DNA of 64,000 nucleotides from Iris pallida (GCA_029216955.1 JANAVB010004000.1:2246511-2310510); one strand, 5' to 3'; positions 45,791 to 58,468 are shown, numbered from the stretch's first letter. A program made the numbers and translations. Notes: generated by a model not told the origin, from the letters alone.

Positions 45791-47130
45791 AATTGATTGA
45801 TGGCATAAATTGTGATATGTTATTTACTCCTGATTTGTGTTTTGTCCAGGACTGAAGTACGAGGATGGTGATTGGAGCAGGTGAACAAAGGAGTGGACTT
45901 TACTTCTTAGGGAGGTTTCAGCTTCTTTGGCTTCGGTGATCCTGGCATGCAAAGAGAGTGATTCCGAGATTTGGCATAGTAGACTGGGGCATCTTTCAGA
46001 TAAAAGTAATGCAGACTTTACCTTTTTTCTCTAGTAGTAGTGTGTTTTCTCATAAGGCTTGTGATATTTGTCATCAAGCTAAACAGACTCGTGATGCTTT
46101 TTCTGATAGTAGTAGTCGTGCTTTGAGATGCTTTGAACTTATACACTGTGATCTGTGGGGACCATATCGTGTTCCATCATCTAATGGGGCACGATATTTT
46201 TTGACTTTGGTGGATGATTTTTCTAGAACTGTTTGGGTTATTTTATTGACAGATAAGTGTGTTGTTTATTCTATGTTTCTTAAATTCATTGCTATGGTGA
46301 AGCGTCAGTTTGGGGCTGATATACGTCGTGTGCGGAGTGACAATGGCACTGAATTTAATTGTTTATGAGATTATTTTCATCTCAAGTTATATTGTTCCAA
46401 ACATCCTGTGTTGGGACACCTCAACAGAATGGAAGGGTGGAAAGAAAATATCGACATATTTTAAATGTAGCCCGGGCATTGAGATTTTAGGGTTCTCTTT
46501 CTGTGGATTTTTGGAAAAAATGTGTTCTGGGTGCATGTTATTTGATAAATAGAACACCTTCTAGTATCTTGCAGTTTAAGTCTCCTTATGAAGTTTTATA
46601 TGGTTCGGCTCCTTCGTGTGATCATTTACGTATTTTTGGTTGTCTGTGCTATGCGTATGATTTGAAATCCCGAAATGATAAATTTGCTAGCAGGAGTAGA
46701 AAATGTATCTTTGTTGGATATCCTCTTGATAAAAAGGGATGGAAACTGTATGATTTGGAGACTGGTGAATTTTTTGTGTCCCGTGATGTCACTTTTTATG
46801 AAAAAGAATTTCTTGGGTGTGGCTCTGCTAGCAAGATATCTTCTGCGACACGTCATACATCTATTGGGGTGCCGGGAGACGATATCGAAGTTTTTGGGAT
46901 GGTGCCGGCTACGGTTGCTGAGGCCGAAGTGGTTGCTGGCGGCTAGGCACCGAGTGGCGAGGATGCACAGATAGCTACAGAAGTAATGACAGGAGAGTCT
47001 GCTGGGGGTGATGTGGGTACTACTGATGATACATGGGATACAATGTTGCCAGAGGTGCCCGATGAGGTAGTATTGGAAAGAGGAATGAGAAAGAAATCAT
47101 AGCCAGTACGATTATAGGATTTTATAACGA
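45791..47130 (+). pseudogene. pol: Copia B integrase, decayed
   Basis: Traces in several frames: EIWHSRLGHLSDKS and ACDICHQAKQT (zinc finger), FELIHCDLWGPYRVPSSNGA, YFLTLVDDFSRTVWV and VRSDNGTEF (core), then a TGA at 46366-46368. The third catalytic block ([10 protein letters not shown]) is in a shifted frame near 46430. C-terminal motifs are SPYEVLYGSAPSCDHLRIFG and KCIFVGYPLDKKGWKLYDL. A TAG at 46944-46946 and further stops to 47110 follow. Confidence 0.85.
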
Positions 47131-48303
47131 ATGCTGTTCGAAGTAAAGTCTCCCCTTCACCACAGTTCATCTGTTCCCGTCACTTCCTCAGGTACTTTGT
47201 ATCCTCTAACACAATTTCTAAGTTATAATATATTTACTACAGGACACAGAGATTTTCTTGCAGCTATAACTGCAAGTGTTGAGCCTACTTCATATCGTCA
47301 GGCCTCGCGAGATTCGGGCTGGCGTGAGGCTATGCAAACTGAAATACAGGCTCTGGAAGATAATGGGACTTGGAGTATTGTCGATTTGCCTCCTGAGAAG
47401 AAAGTATTAGGAAGTCGATGGGTGTACAAGATAAAGTACAACTCCGACGGCAGTGTTGAGCGCTTAAAGGCACGGCTGGTTGTGTTCGGTAATCATCAGG
47501 TCGAGGGGATCGACTATTCAGAGACATTTGTCCCGGTAGCTAAGATGCCTACAGTTCGAACGTTTTTGGCTGTTGCAGCTGTGAGAGGCTGGACTTTACA
47601 CCAGATGGATGTGCACAATGCTTTTCTTCATGACGATCTGACAGAAGAAGTGTATATGAAGTTGCCGCCAGGTTTTTCGCATAGTGAACCTAACAAAGTG
47701 TATCGCTTGCGTAAGTCTCTATATGGATTGAAACAGGCACCACGTTGTTGATTTGCTAAACTTACTGCTTCCCTGATATCCTATGGATTTATTCAATCTC
47801 ATTCCGATTATTCCCTTTTTTCTCTTTTTAAAGGGAAGATAGAGTTGCATATTTTGATCTATGTGGATGATATGATTGTGTCTGGTAATGACTCAGGTGC
47901 TTTAGATGCTTTCAAAAAGTACCTTAGTTCTTGCTTTCACATGAAGGACCTTGGTGTGTTGAAGTACTTTCTTGGCATAAAGGTGGCTCGGAGTGCAGAA
48001 GGCATTTCCTTGTGTCAAAGAAAGTATACTTTGGACATTATTTCAGAATATGGCTTGACGGGGTCTCGACCTGCTGGCTTTCCCATGGAGCCCAATCACA
48101 AGCTGGTAGAATCGACTAGTTCAAAGATGACGGATGCAGAGCCTTATTGGAGGCTGGTTGGGAGGTTGATTTATCTATCATTTACTCGCCCTGACTTAGC
48201 CTATGCTGTGCATATCTTGTCTCAATTCTTACAGGAGCCTCGACAAGATCATTGGCATGCTGCTTTGAGAGTTGTCAGATATCTCAAATATGCACCGGGA
48301 TAG
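47131..48303 (+). pseudogene. pol: Copia B reverse transcriptase
   Basis: Motifs in order: [74 protein letters not shown] and [11 protein letters not shown], then a TGA at 47749-47751 where the family has Trp. The frame resumes with HILIYVDDMIVSG (intact YVDD), FHMKDLGVLKYFLGIKVARS, QRKYTLDIISEYGL and YWRLVGRLIYLSFTRPDL. A TAG at 48301-48303 precedes RNase H. Confidence 0.9.
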
Positions 48304-48811
48304 GGCATTCTTTTGAAAGCTGATTGTGATCTCCGTCTTTCTGGTTGGTGTGATTCCGACTGGGCCAGTTGTCCCTTAACTCGCCGCTCTGTTACGAACT
48401 GGTTAGTGTTTCTGTGGGGGTATCCTATTTCTTGGAAGACCAAGAAGCAACCAACTGTTTTCCGATCTTCTACTGAAGCTGAATACCGATCTCTCGCTGC
48501 GCTTGTTTGTGAGTTAAAATGGTTGAAGGAGTTATTGGTGTGTTTGGACGTTCTCCAGGAGTCTGCTATGTCGGTGTATTGTGACAGTCAGTCAGCCCTG
48601 CACCTGGCTCAGAACCCGGTGTTTCATGAGCGCAGTAAGCATATTGAGGTAGATTTGTATTTTGTTTACGATGCTATTAGAGATGGCACCGTAATAGCCT
48701 GACATGTTCCTACTTCTACTCAACTGGCTAACATCTTCACTAAGTCCCTTGGAAAGCATGTGTTTGATTCTTTCCTTCCTAAGTTGGACATTTGTGACTT
48801 GCATGCTCCAA
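48304..48811 (+). pseudogene. pol: Copia B RNase H
   Basis: GWCDSDWASCPLTRRSV, SSTEAEYRSLAALVCELKWL, VYCDSQSALHLAQNPVFHE and RSKHIEVDLYFVYDAI are the copia RNase H blocks. A stop at 48700-48702 falls where the family usually continues to its C-terminal block; TSTQLANIFTKSL follows in frame at 48712-48750. Confidence 0.88.
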
Positions 48812-48939
48812 CTTGAGGGAGGGTGTTAGATTGTTAGATTATATTTGTAATGTAAATATGTTCCATAAGCCTAAATGTAGACACTATATATATTGTAACA
48901 AACCCTAGCAATGAGAACAAGGCATTATTATTTCCTATA
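48812..48939 (+). repeat. Copia B polypurine tract and 3' LTR (116 bp)
   Basis: CTTGAGGGAGGG (48812-48823) then the LTR 48824-48939, followed by CTATT (48940-48944). Confidence 0.93.
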
Positions 48940-48944
48940 CTATT

Positions 48945-49515
48945 AGAGTAGAACTAAATAAGTAGTGACGTTACATTATGACATCCTTGATTCCGACGAG
49001 TTTAGAAACTCCATGTTGCAGAGTCGCAATTAGCGATAAGAACAAGTCATAGTGAAACACATTAAGAAAATATAGACTGCGACGCCATTGCAACACGAAT
49101 ATATGTCGCCAAATTAGCGATTTATATTTCAACGTCACTAATGTTACAATTTTCGTCACAATAACGACGTCTATATAAACGTCGCTGATAATGTCACTAT
49201 TTTCTTTATATTAACTTGATTAAAAACCTAATTATCTCTTTTTTGAGATGAAAACCTAATTCTCTCTTCTCAAACCGCTCTTTTCCTCAAACTGCAGAGG
49301 GGCACTCCCCACTCCAGATCTTTCCCATGTGCCCTTCCGTTGCCCCCCCCACCTCACCCCTTCTCCTCTAGCAGCGTAGCCCAAAGCCCAAACCCAGTAT
49401 CGAAGCCCGACCCCATCGGCGGTCCTCCTCCTCTGTCGAACTTAGGTACCTCCCAACTAATCTAAGGTATATCCCTCAAAAACTTCAACATGTTCAATCT
49501 CTATTCAAAAAATTT
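48945..49515. other. Host flank; possible DNA-transposon end rich in CGTCGCT/GCGACG words
   Basis: No gene. 49000-49195 has several GCGAC/GTCGC words in both orientations (GCGACGCC, GTCGCCA, CGTCAC, GACGTC, ACGTCGCTG). This is like subterminal repeats of plant cut-and-paste elements, but no ends or duplication were found. 49260-49440 is C-rich. Confidence 0.4.
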
Positions 49516-49518
<3 letters not shown>

Positions 49519-49608
<90 letters not shown>

Positions 49609-49625
49609 TATATATATATATATAT

Positions 49626-49657
<32 letters not shown>

Positions 49658-49710
49658 ATATATAAAAAAAAATATATATTATATATATATATATTATATA
49701 TTATATATAC

Positions 49711-49793
<83 letters not shown>
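49519..49793. repeat. (TA)n array with poly-T and poly-A interruptions
   Basis: About 275 bp of AT dinucleotides broken by TTTTTTTTT (49601-49610) and AAAAAAAAA (49665-49672) patches. The Tyr/Ile frames through it are artefacts. Confidence 0.95.
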
Positions 49794-49795
<2 letters not shown>

Positions 49796-49829
49796 GAACG
49801 CATGTGTGCTGACTTTCTGTGACGAGGGG

Positions 49830-50955
49830 GATACATGCCATTAGATGGGAGGAATTGTGTTGTCCCCAAAAAAAAAGGAGTAAGGGATACAACCTTCTAC
49901 AAATTTCTCTAGAGATTTATTAATGGGAAGTCTCTTTGGGCTGAATGGGTTAGAGGGAGGTACTTCTCGAAAGGGGACTTTAGCCGGCTAGAAACAATAA
50001 CAACTTTTCGATGACAGTTAAATCGCTTCTGGCTATGTAGAGTAGGGCTAAAGGTAAGCTTTCAAGGGTGATTTGCTCTGGGAATCAGAAGAGCCTCTAG
50101 CTTGACCCTTGGATCAAACACTCTCGCTTGAATGGGAGGGAGGGGTGGCCAATTTAAGAGCTTATGTGGTCGAGGAATTCTGTTAGTTGCCTTGTTCAGG
50201 ATGGGGATCGTGGAAGCTTCATGATTGTAGGATTGCGACTCATGTGAATGATATTTGCACTAGATCATGTAAATGATATTTGCACTGTAGAGATTGACAA
50301 GGAGCAGGCGAAGGATTACTGGATACATGAGGACATGGAGAGATGTATATAAGTTCTCTTCTAGGACTGCCTTGAACCAAATTAGGCATACGTACACGAA
50401 AGTCGATTGAACATAAGTGGTGTGGGTGAGGGGTGTAGCAATCAAGACCTACTTATGCCTCTATGAGATGGTTTGGAACCGACTGCTTATGCGAGACAGA
50501 CTTGGCATGTTTGGGTTTGATTGCATGGACAAAAGCTGTAGCCTATATGGAGATACGGTTGAGTGACTTGAGTCCAGAGATCATCTTGTCTTTGCATGTA
50601 ATTTTGTTTGGGATACTTAGAATACCCATTTGACCAAATTTGGGTTTACTACTACGTCTCATAAAGACCTTGCTTTGGTCATGAACGAAGTCAAAGCTCA
50701 GAAAGGTAAGGGAGCGGAAGGGTATCAACGTATCCATCTTGTTTTTGAGTTTGTGGTCTGGCATGCTTGGAGGGAACAATATCGATGTATCTTTGAGGGT
50801 CTCTCCCTCAGTAAATATGATGTACAAAAAAACATAGAAGCTGACATAGATATCCTTGGTCCTAGGTGATGAGTTTTGTGCACTGGGTTGAGATATATGT
50901 TTGTAAATTTTTCGGTTCAATCAAATAAAGTATTTACCTTCTTTGATTTTTTAAA
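49830..50955 (+). pseudogene. L1-like LINE ORF2 C-terminal remnant
   Basis: Frames with many stops show the post-RT end of a plant LINE: RFINGKSLWAEWVRGRYFSK near 49915-49975, LDPWIKHSRLNG near 50105, then in another frame ESRDHLVFACNFVWD (50571-50615, the zinc-binding RVT tail with its His and Cys) and FEFVVWHAWREQYRCIF (50740-50795). It ends about 50955 in a T/A-rich tail. Endonuclease and RT catalytic parts are absent, as in 5'-truncated insertions. Confidence 0.72.
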
Positions 50956-50956
50956 A

Positions 50957-51054
50957 TAGGTAATTGTGTCGAACGCTCCCACCGGGAATCGATCTCCTGA
51001 CCACTTGGGCCGCATGCCTCACCACTACCATTAGACTAGGGGTCATTGGCCCTT
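50957..51054 (-). mobile_element. tRNA-related SINE head
   Basis: On the minus strand TAGTCTAATGGTAG (51025-51038) fits a Pol III A box and GATCGATTCCC (50984-50994) fits a B box (GGTTCGATTCC). The spacing of about 30 bases is right for a tRNA-derived promoter. The 5' end GGGCCAATGACCCC abuts a (TA)n array; the 3' side runs into the LINE tail. Confidence 0.5.
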
Positions 51055-51056
51055 AT

Positions 51057-51057
<1 letters not shown>

Positions 51058-51131
<74 letters not shown>

Positions 51132-51140
51132 ATATATTAC
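51058..51140. repeat. (TA)n microsatellite
   Basis: About 40 AT dinucleotides. Confidence 0.95.
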
Positions 51141-52670
51141 TTGCTATAAATTTTTGGTGTCACCGTTGCAGACTATAATTATGTGGGTAGTGGCAAAATC
51201 AGACTGCCTTATTTTCACTCATTTATTTTTATTTTTTAATAGTGATCCATAATACAGAAGTAAGATCCACCCATACCATCATATAAGAACAGACGACAAG
51301 TTTGTGCCTCTAGAGTGAAAAAAGAATTTGATGTCGAGCACATGACTTCAAATGTTAATACAATAATAACCATAATATGCACACACATAGCATGAACTAT
51401 TTACATTTTTGCCGACACTTATTGAATTATTGATAAAAAAAACTTGAAAGATTTTTCATGCATGCCATTCCAACTTCAAGAAAATGCACATGCTTGCTGA
51501 CAATAATATTGAGTATGAACAAGAAAAATTGTCCTCGACTGATCATGGCAAGAAGTACAGAGCATAAATTTTGATGACATATATGCTATTAGAAACAAAT
51601 AAATTAGCAAAAAGATATACAACTTAGAATTCTTCCTAAAACTTGATTACCTTAGAATGGAAGCTAGAAAAACTTTCTCTATAAAAAATCTCTAACTTTT
51701 AATGAGGACCATGCGAGACTAAAATTAGGACTCTGCACTTGTCAATGACAAGCCAAGGCTAAAATTAGTAGTCTGAAATTGTTAATGACCAAATGAGGCT
51801 AAAATTAGAAATCATGACCCTATGGATGTCTTTCCCTCCATACTTGGCAATGATGATTTGACGACCATGTACTATTTTCTAGTTTGCAACTGATTACTTT
51901 TTTAGTTTTACATTATCGGAAGCTTTTAGTTTTTCACACTTGCAATGATGAGAACTTACGATATTACATATGAGCAGGAGAGGACCCATAATAGGGCATG
52001 TGGGGTCAAGTGACCCCACTGAATTTTCCCCCACTGCTATCAAGGTCATCTAGCTGCCCACAACTAAGATGTCATGTGACCCCACTGCTCACGACTATTG
52101 TCAAGTGACTAGAGTAACCCCACTATCCCCAACTGTCAATAGCGTGCACATACTATAGCTGCACACACCTAGCTGACTTTTTATGTACTTCTTACAAGTC
52201 ACGACTGCTGCTAGCTACCACACCTAGCTCACTGCGAACACATTTTAGTTGCCAAAGCATAGTGACAGACATGCCTTAAACGGCTTCTCCTCCTACAAAC
52301 ACATTTTATTCTTTATTCCAGACTTCCAGTCTCCATTCTATATGAAGACAGTGGTGTCTTCTATGAAAAGAATAGTTACTTGCATGCATTTTAGTCTCCT
52401 AAACACCATCCCTAAGCAAGGAAGAGCAGCCGTTGCTTTCTCAAGGTCATCTTCAAGGTATATTCATCCTCTTGTTTTATTTTTCTTTAACTAAATTGAA
52501 ATCTTTGAATGTAAATGTAATATGATATATTTGAGTGAAGAACTTGTAAAAAAATGTAACAATGTCGAAATGAACATGACTCTGTCAATGAAAAATGTGA
52601 AAAAATGTAACAGTGTTGACATGAGCTCCAAAATATTTTGATTTCCATAAACCAGAAATGCACTGACGTT
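51141..52670. other. Intergenic DNA, no gene recognised
   Basis: AT-rich. 51990-52150 repeats the phrase GACCCCACT several times (GTGACCCCACTG, ATGTGACCCCACTGC, AACCCCACTATCCCC), perhaps an unidentified repeat. Small frames at 52249-52494 and 52487-52736 have no family resemblance. Confidence 0.55.
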
Positions 52671-54699
52671 ATTGATGTAACCACCACTTTTCTGAAATGA
52701 GGGTAATTTTGAACTTTTGTAATTTTTATCATTCAATAATAATATTTAAATCATATTATGTTTTTTGGTGATTTTCTTTATTTATTTTGTATTATTTAGA
52801 TGGTTGAATTGTGATTTTGGTTGTTGCTAGCTTAACCCTAGAGACCGCTTGACTTAGTGACTAACCATGACCAAGGAGATTTGATCATGTGACTAGATTG
52901 ACTAATTACCTATTTTTAGGCTAAGGGTATTTTAGTCATTGTGCATTACTTTGAATTTTATTAATTTATTAATTAAATTGCTTGTTGTGCGGTTTGATTG
53001 GTAGCTGAATAGGTGTTTTGGTAGTATAAATGGTTTGACCTTAGTCAACCTTGACCAGAAGTCTAATTATGTAATTAGAAGTATTATTGGCCTTTTAAAA
53101 TTTAAATTAGAATTATTGTTTATTTTAGAATCATTTATTTCATTTTAAAGCTATTTTCTCTTAAAGCCTTTTTAGCCTTTTTGACATGAGCCTTTTAGCA
53201 ACTCATGGAGTGCTTGACCCATGTGCAAACCCTAAAACTAACACCCCCTAACCATGGCCGGCCATAAGCAGCCCCTCTCATTGTGTAGAGAAACACATAG
53301 CTACCAAAGAGAAAACCCTAGTTTCCTTTTCTCCAAAAACTCTAGATTTCTCATCCGGAGTCCGTTTCACCTCAAACGAATTCCATTGCGCTTGTTGGAA
53401 AGAAGAGAAATTTTTGGAGTATTGCTAGCAAGGAGGAGGATGCATTCGCTCGGGAGAAAGCGGCCGACAAAGCACTCGGAGAATTCCTTTTATTGAGGTT
53501 CCGACTCTCAATAGGTAAATCCTGATCTACCTTTGTTTCTCCTAAATTTTCTTCATTATTGCATCCATATAGGCACCCTTGATCTGTGTATGAAGTTTTG
53601 TAGGATTTTGGTTTCGTTTGATAGCGGTATCGGACAGTATCGTTCTCACGTTGCACGTGTTCGGCAAAATGCCACTTAGAATTGAAAAGTGTTAATTTTC
53701 GATTCTTCTTTCACAAAATCCTTCCTTATATGATTTGCAACAACTTTCGTGAAGACAGATCAGAAATCGACACAATTTCGGTATCCGAACGGACACGTAC
53801 ACGCGTGCACGAGATCCCGTACACGGTCCCATGCACGCCCTGCTGTGTGTGCGTCATAACTCGACGCATAGAGCTCCGTCTCGTGTGAAATTTTATGAGC
53901 ACGTAGGAGCAACCTCTGCCCACATGCCCATAAAATTTCACGATGTTTCGTCGAACGAGCACGGAGAAATCGTGCGTGCACTGGTCGACTGAACTGTGCA
54001 CTCAGGCGAAAATTTGCCACTGACACGGCCTTCGTACGCGAACATGGCACGTCGAGGACCCGTACCAGGAGTTGGAACCCGTAGACCTATACCAATACTA
54101 CCCAGGGACTCGATCCCGAGTCGTGGTGTGGCCCGACGCGCGAGCCACGAGCGGCGACCCGCATACACGAGCACGCACGCACGCGCACGCGCACAGGCCG
54201 CGCGCTGTTGCGCGAGCCGCTATGTCGCATCACTGCGACTTCCAGTCATGTCGATGTATCCTAGACCTACCCCGTGACCCTACCTAGTCGTGTGCACGAG
54301 CACGACGCTTCTCGTTGCGCTTGTGACGCACAATCGAGCGAGAACACCCTCTTCGACACGCGAAATCGGTTTCTGATACGCACTCCGTGGACACAACACA
54401 GACACGATTTTGACCATGGGAGTACCCGAGCACGTCCCACGTGTTGAGACCAACATATTTGCCATGTTTCGTGAGTTGGTTTGGAGTATTTTGCGTTTTG
54501 GGTCTTAACGTGGATTTTGGGTTTTTCCTTCAATTCAATATTTGATCGAGTTTGTGATATTTCGATTTCTTGAGTTTTAACTGATATTTCCTGAGTTTAT
54601 ATCAGCAATATGGTATTCTGGACATGTGGGAATTGATTGTTGGTTTTTATTTCCTAATATTCTACCATTTGTGTATATATATTTTTGCTTTATGTATAA

Positions 54700-55386
<687 letters not shown>

Positions 55387-55390
<4 letters not shown>

Positions 55391-55633
55391 AGCGGATCAA
55401 AAGTCCCCCTTAGAAAACCCCCTAAAAACCCCCCTCACTCTAATTCATAATATTAATGTTAATGTTAATATTTTTTAAATATTAATGTTAATGTTAATAT
55501 TAATGTTAATGTTAATGTTAATATTAATTTTAATGTTAAGTTTAATGTTAATTTTAGTATTTAATGTTAATGTTAAAGTTAATGTTAATATTAATTTTAA
55601 TGTTAAGTTTAATGTTAATTTTAATGTTAATTT

Positions 55634-55636
<3 letters not shown>
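55387..55636. repeat. GGGAGCGGATCA leader and TTAATG-type array
   Basis: GGGAGCGGATCAAAAGTCCC and a C-run-rich piece (55387-55440) precede about 190 bp of TTAATG, TTAATA and TTAATTT words (55445-55636). The word set is the same as at 32390-32462 and 32980-33085. Confidence 0.8.

Positions 55637-55722
<86 letters not shown>
55637..55722. repeat. (TA)n array at the LINE 5' side
   Basis: About 43 AT dinucleotides, directly upstream of the LINE. The matching LINE 3' side is also (AT)n, so the insertion target may itself have been a TA array. Confidence 0.93.
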
Positions 55723-55724
<2 letters not shown>

Positions 55725-56432
55725 ATAGATTTACAAATATGAGATTTCCAGGCTCCATCCCGCTGCTCTCCCCACTGGGGAGACCCTAGGCCCTCCCCTT
55801 CGCCGCTCGTCTGCCATCCCGGCTCTCCGCCTCCACCCCTGCGGCAATGCCCCCACTTGGCCGGACGAGGTCCTGGCTTTGGTCCGCCAAGCTTCCCTCC
55901 CCCTTTCTTCCCACAATCCCATTTCTTCCCTTCCCCCTTCCTTCCACCATCCTCTTCCTCCACCGCCTGTACTTTCTCCCTACCTCTCGCCCCAGGTCAG
56001 CTTCTCCGGCGCCTCTAACGCCTCTCCACCGCCTCCCCTCCAAGACCCCTCCCTTTCGCTCTTGCTCTGGCGAGACCCCCGGTGGTCCAACCAGCTCGGT
56101 CCCCCTTCCCTCGGCCGGCGCCTCCGGCAGAAGACAGGCCGGCTCTCCTTGGTCCGTTCTCTCTCAGACGCCCGCCTACAGTTTGCCGCCCAACCCACTT
56201 TTTCAATTTCCTATCGGAGTGATGTTCCCTCGGGCAAAGTGCCCCCTACGGTACAGGCGGTGGGCCCCTATCCTCTTGGCCTCTCGTTCGGGACAGCTGG
56301 TCCCACCACGAGAGTAGCCCCTCCTTTTACGCTCCTTCAGCGTATGATAATCCGCTTTTCTACGTTCCAGGAGGTGGGGCCCACCCAGACTTTCCCAAGC
56401 GCTCTACGCGGGTCTTAGCAGAGAGCCTAGCC

Positions 56433-58442
56433 ATGCATTTTACGCACGGGATGGGTATTACGCGGGTCAGTTGGCAGCTTCGGCTGCGTATTGGCCCCCT
56501 TCCTCCTCCGCGTATTCCCTACCACCCCCACTCGCGTACTTTCCCTCACCATGCTGCCCCAGCGTATTTTCCTCCCTCCCTCCCACCTCCTCCCGCTCCC
56601 CCAGCCCCCTCCTCTCCAGTTGAGCACCCAGCTCCCTCTGCCCCCTCATTCTTCGGGCCCCCGGCCGCCTCCCCCTCGTTGGGTTCTTCGTTACCCCTTC
56701 AGCTCACTGGTCCAACCACCCTCACCATCCCCGCCATTCCCCCTCCCTCCCTTCCCCTCCCAACTGAGATTCGGGCCCGCCACCCTTGGTTCCCGCTCCT
56801 CCTGAAGTCGGCCCTATCCCTCCCAAGGCGGCCCCGTGTTCTTTCCTCGTCGCCACTCCGGGAGTATCAGGCTCTTCGAATCCGGGATCCTGCCAGCCGT
56901 CCTCTTGCGGGCCGTCGACGGCTTCTCTCCCTGCTAGCAGGGCGGCCATCTCTTCGGTCATCTCACCGTCCATCCATGGCCACCAGTCTTCCCCCCTCCC
57001 CGTCCCCTGGCAAGGGCCTCCCGGCGGTCCCCGTCCCCTCATCCCCTTGTCCTGCTTTACACCCTCCCCAGAGCGCCCCTTCCGGACTAGCTTCGGCGTC
57101 CTACGCTGCCAAGCTGCGCCCGGACCTAGCTTCCGATCAGAGTCATATTTTATTGGAGGTTCGTCTTCCGGACATCGAGTACTCACGGGACTCTCCAGTA
57201 CCTTTAGTTCCTTTCTCCGAATCGGAATTAACCTCTCTGTCATCATCCTTTCCCCACTCCTATATCCTCAAATTTTCCTCTGGTTGTCCCAAGCTCTCCA
57301 GGATGCAGGAGGAGATTGCCAGATGGAAGCTGTCAGCTCCATATCGTGTTGCACCCATCGATCCGAAGCATATTCTTCTCCACTTATCCTCTGACCTCGA
57401 CCACAGGACCGTGTGGTCCAAAGACACTTGCAGGATCGACTCCCACCAGATGAAGATCATTAAGTGGTCGACTAGCTTCAGCACCAAAGAAGATTCCCCG
57501 AAGGTCGCCGCTTGGGTGACACTGTCCAACCTGCCCCTCATTTGCTTTGTTCTAGCGGCTATTAGGCATATTGCTAACTCCTTCGACACGTACGTGGCAA
57601 CGGCGCCAGAGACAAGCAACCTCACCAAGGCTCACTATGCCAAAATTTGTGCGAAACTCGACCTTTCCTCAGAACCACCGAATTTTATCACTATAGAGCT
57701 GGGCAACCAGACCTACACCCAACAAATCCTCTACGACAACCACATTTTATTCTGCAACTACTGCCATCGAAGAGGCCACACCCCAAAACATTGCCACCGT
57801 CTCTATCCGAAACTCAAGAAGAAACTAGTCCAGAACGACAAAGCGCAAACAGAGGGGAGGACATCCCAGGAGCCCATTCTACCCCTTCCCAATTCACACA
57901 TCCGCTTCAACTCCAGTGACGGCAACTCGGACAAGAGCGAGATCCCTAGCAATGCGTTGATCCCTCTCAACACTCAAGCTATCACGCTCTCCAACCAATT
58001 TGACGCTCTAGATACGGAGGAGGCGGCTTCACCAGAGCCCCTCCAAGTCGAGAATACCATCGCTACAATCCCCTGCTCGGAGGAGGAAGTGGCGACAATC
58101 GTAACCTCCGACAATGATCACCAACACATAATCGAAGACCCCATCGAAGCAGCCCTTGCTATTCTAGGCCCGGACCTAGTTCAGAGGGGCCAACAGATTC
58201 AAGCGGCCGGCTTTTCTCTCCAGCAATCCATGCTTCTGATAGGGAGCTCCAGCGACTCCCTAGTTATTTCCCCAAAGGACCCCACCCTGGACTCCGCAGG
58301 GGAATCGATCGGCACCCCCCCGGACCAGCACGAGGAATCAACTCGAGACCATCCTACCACTACTAAGAATGAAAACGAGGTCCTAATAAGGAAAGGAATA
58401 GCAGATTCCATAACCATCCTAACCAGATCCGTCGCCAAGTGA
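56433..58442 (+). CDS. LINE ORF1: Gag-like RNA-binding protein with CCHC knuckle
   Basis: A 669-codon open frame. Residues 1-220 are Pro/Ser-rich and low complexity. About 225-435 is the conserved plant L1 ORF1 region (DUF4283-like): SYAAKLRPDL, ARWKLSAPYRVAPIDPKHIL, KIIKWSTSF, AAWVTLSNLPLICF, THYAKIC-like AHYAKICAKLDLS and FITIELGN. A CCHC knuckle CNYCHRRGHTPKHC lies at residues 441-454. The C-terminal 200 residues are acidic and unordered-looking. In L1 elements ORF1 protein coats the RNA. The start ATG is the first in frame; a later start near the conserved region is possible because the N-terminus is not recognisable. The frame is unbroken, unlike ORF2, which begins 26 bases after its stop. 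Confidence 0.85.
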   Translation: MHFTHGMGITRVSWQLRLRIGPLPPPRIPYHPHSRTFPHHAAPAYFPPSLPPPPAPPAPSSPVEHPAPSAPSFFGPPAASPSLGSSLPLQLTGPTTLTIPAIPPPSLPLPTEIRARHPWFPLLLKSALSLPRRPRVLSSSPLREYQALRIRDPASRPLAGRRRLLSLLAGRPSLRSSHRPSMATSLPPSPSPGKGLPAVPVPSSPCPALHPPQSAPSGLASASYAAKLRPDLASDQSHILLEVRLPDIEYSRDSPVPLVPFSESELTSLSSSFPHSYILKFSSGCPKLSRMQEEIARWKLSAPYRVAPIDPKHILLHLSSDLDHRTVWSKDTCRIDSHQMKIIKWSTSFSTKEDSPKVAAWVTLSNLPLICFVLAAIRHIANSFDTYVATAPETSNLTKAHYAKICAKLDLSSEPPNFITIELGNQTYTQQILYDNHILFCNYCHRRGHTPKHCHRLYPKLKKKLVQNDKAQTEGRTSQEPILPLPNSHIRFNSSDGNSDKSEIPSNALIPLNTQAITLSNQFDALDTEEAASPEPLQVENTIATIPCSEEEVATIVTSDNDHQHIIEDPIEAALAILGPDLVQRGQQIQAAGFSLQQSMLLIGSSSDSLVISPKDPTLDSAGESIGTPPDQHEESTRDHPTTTKNENEVLIRKGIADSITILTRSVAK

Positions 58443-58468
58443 AAAAAAAATCTCCCACGACCTCCTTA

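Larger units (their letters stand above)
33293..48939 (+). mobile_element. Copia B: short-LTR Ty1/copia element, split by E2
   Basis: LTRs of exactly 116 bp (33293-33408 and 48824-48939) begin TGTTAGATTG. A perfect CTATT duplication (33288-33292, 48940-48944) marks one insertion. A canonical PBS and a polypurine tract are adjacent. Gag, protease, integrase, RT and RNase H are present in copia order but carry numerous stops. E2 splits gag at 34560/45123. Without E2 the element is about 5.1 kb. Confidence 0.95.

Noticed and set aside
49490..49892. Tyr/Ile repeat frames on both strands
   Set aside because: Translations of (TA)n arrays.
55847..56418. Pro/Ser-rich frames upstream of LINE ORF1
   Set aside because: Several frames are open at once in C-rich LINE 5' sequence, without conserved motifs.
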